A stretch of DNA of 5,031 nt from Candidatus Bathyarchaeota archaeon. Lineage in GTDB: Archaea; Thermoproteota; Bathyarchaeia; Bathyarchaeales; Bathyarchaeaceae. The position numbers were made by a program, and so were the translations under genes. Under the pieces are notes generated by a model that was not told where the DNA came from, searched no databases, and worked only from the letters and a program-made list of their open reading frames with translations. The stretch's first letter is position 1; every line of letters starts with the position of its first letter. The DNA lies in NCBI GenBank assembly GCA_020344715.1, contig CP070828.1:1243697-1248727 (forward strand), read 5' to 3'. Shown here in pieces: positions 1 through 3,949 of this stretch.

Positions 1-561
1 CATTCCGTAGTAAAGCAAACCGTATCGTTTGCCGTTTTCTGCTCCGCATTCACGCAGATGGCCCTCCTTGCGAAAGCCAAGCCTTTCTGCCAACCTGCGA
101 CTTCTAGCGTTGCTGTCGCGTGTGATAACAATTACCTTGTGCGCTTTCAAGTCATTGAAGAGAAAGCTCAATGAACGTCGGGCTGCTTCAGTTGCGATTC
201 CTTTTCCTTGATAGCCTCGGTCTAGGAACCATCCGATCTCAAATGAGGGGACTTCCCATTTCTTAGGTTCTATCCAGATCTGTCCGACGTACCGGTTCCC
301 GCTTTTCAACCAGATGCCCATAATGAATCGATCGCGAGCACTCCATTCTGCTGCGTGTCTGCGGATCATTATCTCGGCTTCTTCGTCAGTCTTGATAGAT
401 GAAACTTCTTCCACGTTTCGCCTGAGGAAATCTCGGTTGTCATTTCGCTGGAGAAGCGAGTAGAGGTCTCGTCCATCGCCCTTGGCGTACTTTCTGATGA
501 CTAGCTTCTCAGTTTCCAGTTGCGTTGGAATATCTAGCAGCAGCTTATGCAAGCGTTTCAC
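1..561 (-). CDS. GNAT-family N-acetyltransferase, RimJ/RimL type (partial, C-terminus beyond window)
   Basis: This reading frame is open for 187 codons from GTG at 561 to the window edge, with no stop seen, so the C-terminus is missing. The family transfers an acetyl group from acetyl-CoA to an amine, often a protein N-terminus or a small molecule; the substrate cannot be told here. The start reads MKRLHKLLLDIPTQLETEKL, and the 'LETEKLVIR' stretch (residues 15-23) is typical of the first strand in RimJ/RimL-type enzymes. Motif A, the acetyl-CoA pyrophosphate loop, is GYQGKGIATEA at residues 116-126 (Q-x-x-G-x-A pattern). Motif B follows at 149-163 (DSNARSRRLAERLGF). GTG is preferred because an in-frame TAA lies about 11 codons upstream and no ATG intervenes; TTG at 552 is the alternative. 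The membrane-protein gene lies 87 bases upstream on the same strand, so co-transcription is possible, though no functional link is evident. Confidence 0.92.
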   Translation of the reverse strand, partial: MKRLHKLLLDIPTQLETEKLVIRKYAKGDGRDLYSLLQRNDNRDFLRRNVEEVSSIKTDEEAEIMIRRHAAEWSARDRFIMGIWLKSGNRYVGQIWIEPKKWEVPSFEIGWFLDRGYQGKGIATEAARRSLSFLFNDLKAHKVIVITRDSNARSRRLAERLGFRKEGHLRECGAENGKRYGLLYYGM

Positions 562-648
562 ATCCCAATCTATTGACGGGCATCTGTCCCTTTATTCTTG
601 TTGTCAAATACGCGCGTACGGAACTGAACGAACTAGGCATTTTGTACA

Positions 649-1497
649 CTAGGTTGCTGCATACAACAGTACGTAAGCATATACGCCCATCAACAGCTCG
701 ACCAACCACAGGAGCAACGTAGCCTGCATTGCTCTCTTTCTCTTTGAGCAGGCCTGCACATTTGCGCGATTTGCAGCCCAAGTTCCCACGAGGTATACGC
801 CGAGTATCTCCACAAGACTCCCAAGAATGGCGTGCAACAACAAAACTAGCGCAAGACCAGTTAGCAAACCTTCAAACAACCCTCGACTTGTCAGCATAGA
901 GGGCACCATGACAATTAGAATGGAAACGGTGTGCAACCCTAAAGCGATGCCCATAATTGTTCCATGTTTTCGGAAGCTTCGCTTGACCTTTGCCATCGAG
1001 AGCCCGCCAGCCAAGGCAAGAAAAATCGCGATCTGAAAAAGCAGGCTTGCATCCGCTTGAGCAGTAGCGTTTGGATTGAAGAGTCCACCCACTCGAGAAC
1101 CGTCACCTACTCTAACGGAGTCTGACCAGGCACTCGACCCATGTATACTACAGTGTGCCCTTACTCTAACCATTGGATTTTCGGAGACCTGATTCATGTC
1201 ATACTGCACTACAAGAGGCAGATCGACGGGCTGTGGCGGCGACAGATCAACAGCATCGACTACTCCGTTCACATCGACCTCAATCCAGTCCACATAATGG
1301 CCGCCGTAGTAGTTGTTATGCATGATCGTGATGTTGAGAATAGTGTGATTGTCGCTTGACCGTGTCCAAGGTTCAACGTTGTTCACAGCAGGTACATCAC
1401 CAAACACAGGACCAATAAAGGAAAAAGCTGCAAAAAGCAACAGAAACAACGAAGTGCCAAATAATTTCTTCCCAACGGGATTGATGCGCATATACAT
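649..1497 (-). CDS. Membrane protein: exported superoxide-reductase/desulfoferrodoxin-like domain fused to DUF420-like four-helix domain
   Basis: This is a 282-residue protein with three parts. Residues 10-32 form a hydrophobic signal peptide or anchor. Residues 35-132 form a beta-rich domain resembling the iron domain of superoxide reductases: HYVDWIEVDVNG (67-78) matches the family's 'EHYIEWIEL' strand, and AHCSIHG (114-120) matches its C-x-x-H ligand motif. Candidate iron ligands are H60, H67, C116 and H119, with H51 possible as a fifth. Residues about 150-279 hold four membrane helices with H178, H189 and H222, and end in a KRKRAMQATLLLWL...GVYAYVLLY segment typical of DUF420-like proteins. 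The N-terminal domain should lie outside the cytoplasm. ATG at 1497 gives the full length; M3 (1491) is an alternative. H60 and H67 are seven apart, against six in classical enzymes, and the Glu-Lys-His active-site segment is not evident, so catalysis is unproven. The domain could instead be a structural or metal-binding relative. Confidence 0.88.
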   Translation of the reverse strand: MYMRINPVGKKLFGTSLFLLLFAAFSFIGPVFGDVPAVNNVEPWTRSSDNHTILNITIMHNNYYGGHYVDWIEVDVNGVVDAVDLSPPQPVDLPLVVQYDMNQVSENPMVRVRAHCSIHGSSAWSDSVRVGDGSRVGGLFNPNATAQADASLLFQIAIFLALAGGLSMAKVKRSFRKHGTIMGIALGLHTVSILIVMVPSMLTSRGLFEGLLTGLALVLLLHAILGSLVEILGVYLVGTWAANRANVQACSKRKRAMQATLLLWLVELLMGVYAYVLLYAAT

Positions 1498-1528
1498 CCC
1501 AGCAAAATCATAGCTAAGGTTACATTAC

Positions 1529-1538
1529 CCATATTAGA
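1529..1538 (-). promoter_or_regulatory. Candidate TATA box for the SOR-like/DUF420-like gene
   Basis: On the minus strand the segment reads AATCTAATAT, with its centre about 37 bases ahead of ATG 1497. At normal archaeal spacing, transcription would begin about 10 bases before the start codon. The match to TTTATATA is only moderate and no clear BRE is visible. Confidence 0.3.
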
Positions 1539-1667
1539 TTAGCGGACTCGTCCAACAGGAAATTTCGGAACGCATTCTTCCGTAAGACCTCCGCAAAAGA
1601 ATCTGTGTACGCCAATACAGTACGGGAATGGTCTGATTTCCAGAACTTCACACGACTGAAGACTCAA
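1539..1667 (-). CDS. Doubtful small ORF with four cysteines
   Basis: This is a 42-residue frame from TTG at 1667 to TAA at 1539. It lies inside a longer frame that stays open back to 1835 and overlaps the end of the DUF3795 gene. The last part looks more protein-like than the rest: four cysteines spaced C-x10-C-x7-C-x6-C, with the segment GVHRFFCGGLTEECVPKFPV. I do not recognise a family. There is no convincing Shine-Dalgarno sequence before the TTG, and a T5 tract just upstream could end transcription from the DUF3795 gene. It may be a real small metal-binding protein, the tail of a decayed gene, or chance. Apart from this ORF and the two putative control sites, I see nothing in 1498-1801. 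Confidence 0.2.
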   Translation of the reverse strand: MSLQSCEVLEIRPFPYCIGVHRFFCGGLTEECVPKFPVGRVR

Positions 1668-1695
1668 CGGTTCCGAAGAGGATGAGAAAGCTTGT

Positions 1696-1703
1696 AGAAA
1701 AAT
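1696..1703 (-). terminator. Weak candidate T-tract terminator after the DUF3795 gene
   Basis: The plus strand reads GAAAAA at 1697-1702, so transcripts running leftward carry U5 about 100 bases after the DUF3795 stop codon. Archaeal termination often uses U-tracts without a hairpin. Five residues is short, so this is tentative. Confidence 0.2.
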
Positions 1704-1801
1704 CTGGAAGAGAAGCCAGTTCTTAAACAGGCAAAGAGCTGGTCGGATACGTACATGAACCCTGGTGGTTGACTCCGGACGTTTGGTCATACGCGCGCGA
1801 T

Positions 1802-2266
1802 TTAACTCGGAAGTTCTTTGCCGCAGTGATAGCATTTCTTCCTAAACGAGCTGGTTGGCAAGGGTCTATTACAGTTCGGACAACGGTATTTTTCCTCAGA
1901 CTCTTCGAGCCACTCATCAACATTGCCAGCCTGGATTCGCGAGAGATTGGCTCGCAGGTCGACGCCATCCTCTTTCAAGTAGTCGCCCGAAAACTTCTCG
2001 AACCTTTCGCAAGTGCGCTTCTCAAAGTCAGAGCATTCGTAGCAGAACTGGAGTCCCTTCACATTGAGGCATTTGACGATTTTGCAGTCGTTGCCCCAGC
2101 ATTCTGGCGTCAAAGCCTGACAACCTTGACAACGCACTTTCTCCGGAGGACATTTGAACGCGCTTGCCAGTCGTTCGCGGTATGCTCCTCCATCTCTATA
2201 TGCCCGGTATATTCCACACGCTCCACAATAGAGCCCACATCTTCCTATAAGGTTTCTATCGACCAA
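1802..2266 (-). CDS. DUF3795 domain Cys-rich protein with C-terminal zinc ribbon
   Basis: This protein has 154 residues, 16 of them cysteines. The N-terminus, MVDRNLIGRCGLYCGACGIY, is the hallmark of DUF3795 proteins (LIGxCGLYCGxC), a family of unknown function common in anaerobic archaea and bacteria. Cysteines at 10, 14, 17, 39, 46, 49, 56, 61, 66, 75, 78 and 86 fall in the DUF3795 region and could bind zinc or iron-sulfur clusters. After a charged linker (about 93-126), C129-x2-C132-x12-C145-x2-C148 forms a typical zinc ribbon, which ordinary DUF3795 proteins mostly lack. There is no signal peptide or membrane segment, so it should be cytoplasmic. The start is TTG at 2266: an in-frame TAG lies six codons upstream, no ATG or GTG lies between, and a good ribosome-binding site precedes the TTG. 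It diverges from the ArsR/GyrI-like regulator across 221 bases, so that regulator may control it (inference). Confidence 0.9.
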   Translation of the reverse strand: MVDRNLIGRCGLYCGACGIYRAYRDGGAYRERLASAFKCPPEKVRCQGCQALTPECWGNDCKIVKCLNVKGLQFCYECSDFEKRTCERFEKFSGDYLKEDGVDLRANLSRIQAGNVDEWLEESEEKYRCPNCNRPLPTSSFRKKCYHCGKELPS

Positions 2267-2272
2267 GATCAG

Positions 2273-2278
2273 CCCACC
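2273..2278 (-). promoter_or_regulatory. Ribosome-binding site that decides the TTG start of the DUF3795 gene
   Basis: The minus strand reads GGTGGG six bases before TTG 2266. The GGTG core pairs with the CACC of the archaeal 16S rRNA 3' end at about eight bases spacing. This supports TTG as the real start. Confidence 0.6.
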
Positions 2279-2288
2279 AACCTATCCG

Positions 2289-2296
2289 AACATTGT
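2289..2296. repeat. AACATTGT octamer, copy 1 (candidate operator half)
   Basis: This octamer recurs at 2389-2396, exactly 100 bases away in the same orientation. This copy lies just downstream of the predicted leftward transcript start, where a bound regulator could block the DUF3795 gene. Chance recurrence of an octamer within 221 bases is uncommon but possible. Confidence 0.3.
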
Positions 2297-2323
2297 CCTT
2301 TTCATGTCGTACACTCTCGAGCA

Positions 2324-2329
2324 CTTAAA
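2324..2329 (-). promoter_or_regulatory. Candidate TATA box for the DUF3795 gene
   Basis: The minus strand reads TTTAAG about 60 bases ahead of TTG 2266. At standard spacing transcription would start near 2300, leaving a leader of about 34 bases that contains the ribosome-binding site. The match is partial. Confidence 0.3.
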
Positions 2330-2387
2330 CCATTGGATGGATCTCTGGCCGCCGTTGTACCTAGGTTGCCTGTGCCTGCGATAGCAT

Positions 2388-2398
2388 CAACATTGTTG
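2388..2398. repeat. CAACATTGTTG palindrome, containing octamer copy 2
   Basis: This is an 11-base perfect inverted repeat about a central T (CAACA-T-TGTTG), located about 40 bases ahead of the rightward TATA box. A winged-helix dimer of the ArsR type would need such a dyad, so it is a candidate operator for the adjacent regulator. The function is inferred. Confidence 0.35.
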
Positions 2399-2429
2399 TT
2401 CAGTATTTTTAGGGATTTCATTCAACGTA

Positions 2430-2446
2430 TTTCGAAACATTTATTA
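2430..2446 (+). promoter_or_regulatory. BRE/TATA promoter of the ArsR/GyrI-like regulator, with TTTCGAAA dyad
   Basis: CGAAAC (2433-2438) resembles a BRE and is followed by TTTATTA (2440-2446), a good archaeal TATA box. Transcription should begin near 2469, giving a leader of about 19 bases to ATG 2488. The perfect palindrome TTTCGAAA (2430-2437) overlaps the BRE, a position suited to autorepression. Confidence 0.6.
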
Positions 2447-2475
2447 GGCGGGCGAGGGTCTTCGCGGTGGTGGAT

Positions 2476-2480
2476 GGGAG
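2476..2480 (+). promoter_or_regulatory. Ribosome-binding site that decides the ATG 2488 start
   Basis: GGGAG stands seven bases before ATG 2488. An in-frame GTG at 2467 falls at or before the predicted transcript start and lacks a comparable site, so the shorter protein is preferred. Confidence 0.55.
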
Positions 2481-2487
2481 TCTGTTC

Positions 2488-3360
2488 ATGAGCGACGAAA
2501 ACAACGGCTTGACCCAGAAGACGCTCACCGAATCCTACGGGGACATTGTTCTCGTTCTTGCAGCACTCGCCAACAAACGAAGACTGCACATGCTAATCTC
2601 AACGCTAGGAAGTCCTCGTACTTTCCACGAGCTCCAAGAAGTGACGGAATTGGGCAAAACGGCCCTCGCACACCACTTGGGGATACTTGTGAAAGCAGGC
2701 GTTCTGAAACATATTGGGAAAGGTCGTTACGAGCTGAGTGCCGACGGTGCAAAACTGCTGAATGCCGTCGCTTCTGCGTATGCCAATTCCAGAAGGAGAC
2801 AAGAGCTTGAAGTAGTGAAGCGAGCAGACTACATCCGAAAAGCACATACCAAACAGAAGGAAGGTAAAATGAAAGAACTGGAAGTGAAAATCGTAAAGCT
2901 AGAGTCAATGCGAGTAGCTAGTGTTCGTGCAGTCAGTGAGACGCCCGAGCATGACGCTTGGGAGAAGATGCGTGCCTGGGCTGAACCAAAAGGTCTTCTG
3001 AGAGACATCGCAAAACACCCAGTATTTGGCTTCAACAACCCCGATCCCTCACCAGGCCAACGGGAATATGGTTACGAGTTTTGGATCCGTGTAGGGCCAG
3101 AGATGGGATCGGATGGAGAGGTTGACATAAAGGAAATCGAGGGTGGACTCTATGCCGTTACAGTGTGCAAGCTGAAAGAAGAAGTGGAGTCCGAGTTCTT
3201 CCAAAAAGAAGGCTGCCTTGAATCATATAAGAAGCTTGCTGACTGGGTGAAAACGAGCAAATATAAGTTCGGAAAGCGTCGTTGGCTCGAGAAGGCCCAT
3301 GATCCAGGAGCGTCTGAAGAAGAGCTAGTCTTGGATATATACTGTCCAATTGAGGAGTAG
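2488..3360 (+). CDS. ArsR-type winged-helix regulator fused to GyrI-like effector-binding domain
   Basis: This is a 290-residue one-component regulator from ATG 2488. Residues 17-90 are an ArsR-like winged helix: ALANKRRLHMLISTL opens it, the recognition-helix region is GKTALAHHLGILVKAGVL (56-73), and the wing is KHIGKGRYEL (74-83). No cysteine metal site is visible in this part. A basic, probably coiled linker (about 101-130) leads to a GyrI-like/AraC effector-binding domain (131-290). Its marks are VKIVKLESMRVASVRAV, the W-x5-W pair near 158-164, a central YGYEFWIRVG strand, IEGGLYAVTVCKL, a late 'YKKLADWVKTSKYKF' helix, the WLE stretch with E268, and the closing LVLDIYCPIEE. Domains of this fold bind hydrophobic or cationic small molecules in BmrR, Rob and GyrI relatives. 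The likely role is ligand-controlled transcription of itself and possibly of the divergent DUF3795 gene; the ligand is unknown. Confidence 0.92.
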   Translation: MSDENNGLTQKTLTESYGDIVLVLAALANKRRLHMLISTLGSPRTFHELQEVTELGKTALAHHLGILVKAGVLKHIGKGRYELSADGAKLLNAVASAYANSRRRQELEVVKRADYIRKAHTKQKEGKMKELEVKIVKLESMRVASVRAVSETPEHDAWEKMRAWAEPKGLLRDIAKHPVFGFNNPDPSPGQREYGYEFWIRVGPEMGSDGEVDIKEIEGGLYAVTVCKLKEEVESEFFQKEGCLESYKKLADWVKTSKYKFGKRRWLEKAHDPGASEEELVLDIYCPIEE

Positions 3361-3387
3361 GCGCAAGCACAACTCGTACAATCCCCC

Positions 3388-3394
3388 TTTTTTT
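3388..3394 (+). terminator. T7 tract terminator after the regulator gene
   Basis: CCCCC followed by seven T lies 28 bases after the regulator stop. Such T-tracts terminate archaeal RNA polymerase without a hairpin. If it is efficient, the next gene needs read-through or its own promoter, which I cannot see clearly. Confidence 0.5.
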
Positions 3395-3401
3395 CCTACA
3401 T

Positions 3402-3407
3402 GGAGGT
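3402..3407 (+). promoter_or_regulatory. Strong Shine-Dalgarno GGAGGT pointing to a different frame than the downstream ORF
   Basis: GGAGGT is a full match to the archaeal anti-Shine-Dalgarno. Eight bases on is ATG 3416, which opens only a 27-codon frame ending at 3499; TTG 3412 opens a frame that stops at 3456. Neither is the frame of the 103-residue ORF. Confidence 0.45.
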
Positions 3408-3434
3408 AGAGTTGAATGGTTTCGGTGTTTTTGT

Positions 3435-3746
3435 GTGTACTCTGCGGAGGAGTTGATTCTGCCGAAATTGAAACTGAAGGTAGAGGATGTAATACGTAGG
3501 TATCTGACCGTCCAGATCACGGATGAGGAATTCAAAGAGAGCATTCAGTCAATTCTGGAAGAATTTGAAGGAAAGCGGCTACTTCATCAAAACATAGGAC
3601 AGTTAACCTGGCAGTGGGAAAAAAGGACTCCCCTTCTAAAGAGCAGATTTACGAAGATTTGGATTTTGCTTGAGCAAGTCATTCCACAAATAATAAGCGA
3701 CTTCAATCGTCGAATGAAAGAAAACAAAAGCAGCAAATCTACATGA
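3435..3746 (+). CDS. Small charged helical hypothetical protein
   Basis: This is a 103-residue protein that I do not recognise. It is rich in Lys and Glu and predicted mostly helical, with an amphipathic segment near 11-50 (VEDVIRRYLTVQITDEEFKE), a Trp pair (W59, W61) and a hydrophobic helix at about 74-90 (KIWILLEQVIPQIISDF), followed by a basic, Ser-rich tail. There is no signal peptide, and the helix at 74-90 is too short and polar to be a clear membrane span. GTG 3435 has GGTG seven bases upstream. However, a stronger Shine-Dalgarno and plausible coding sequence lie further upstream in another frame, so the true N-terminus is uncertain. The gene lies 74 bases after the regulator on the same strand, separated by a T7 tract. 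The codon pattern and amino-acid mix look like a real gene. Confidence 0.6.
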   Translation: MYSAEELILPKLKLKVEDVIRRYLTVQITDEEFKESIQSILEEFEGKRLLHQNIGQLTWQWEKRTPLLKSRFTKIWILLEQVIPQIISDFNRRMKENKSSKST

Positions 3747-3750
3747 TCCC

Positions 3751-3912
3751 GTGCGCGAGGGGTTATTTAATACCCTTGAGGGAAAAGCCAACGGGTTTGC
3801 GTGTTTGATAGAAGTCGATTCTCGGGAAATGTTGTCAAACAGATGGGATTCTTACATAGAATTACGTATCACAAAGTGCGGGTATGTATTCGAAATCTGT
3901 ACTTTCCATTAA
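3751..3912 (+). CDS. Doubtful 53-residue ORF between the small helical protein and the surface protein
   Basis: The frame runs from GTG 3751 to TAA 3910-3912, with later possible starts at TTG 3805 and ATG 3829. The C-terminal part (MLSNRWDSYIELRITKCGYV, then FEICTFH) reads like a beta-rich fragment with two cysteines. There is no Shine-Dalgarno before GTG 3751, and a TATA-like sequence lies inside the frame, which favours one of the later starts if it is expressed at all. It ends just before the surface-protein promoter. No family is recognised, and it may be chance. Confidence 0.2.
   Translation: MREGLFNTLEGKANGFACLIEVDSREMLSNRWDSYIELRITKCGYVFEICTFH
3763..3772 (+). promoter_or_regulatory. 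TATA-like sequence within a short dyad
   Basis: TTATTTAATA is flanked by GGG and CCC (GGGTTATTTAATACCC), an imperfect inverted repeat. As a promoter it would start transcripts near 3795, ahead of TTG 3805 and ATG 3829 of the doubtful small ORF. It could also be a small hairpin at the end of the preceding gene. Confidence 0.25.
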
Positions 3913-3916
3913 CAAA

Positions 3917-3924
3917 GCATATAG
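3917..3924 (+). promoter_or_regulatory. TATA box of the surface-protein gene
   Basis: AGCATATA, preceded by the purine-rich AACAAA, has its centre about 27 bases before 3948. Transcription would therefore begin within a few bases of ATG 3950, which predicts a leaderless mRNA and explains the lack of a Shine-Dalgarno sequence there. Confidence 0.45.
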
Positions 3925-3949
3925 CGGCAGATTTCACTGACTCTTGGAA

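Noticed and set aside
2282..2305. Seven-residue upstream ORF (MKRTMFG) in the leader of the DUF3795 gene
   Set aside because: It is too short to separate from chance, has no Shine-Dalgarno of its own, and shows no attenuator-like structure around it.
1769..2491. Long plus-strand open frame (240 codons)
   Set aside because: It lies antisense to the DUF3795 gene, has low-complexity translated content without recognisable domains, and ends inside the start of the regulator. The minus-strand DUF3795 reading has clear family motifs.
2525..2908. Minus-strand open frame of 127 codons
   Set aside because: It lies wholly antisense to the winged-helix regulator, whose domain motifs are unmistakable. 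The translation resembles no family.
3158..3544. Minus-strand open frame of 128 codons spanning the end of the regulator and the start of the small protein
   Set aside because: It is antisense to the regulator's well-matched C-terminal domain, and the translation has no coherent domain features.
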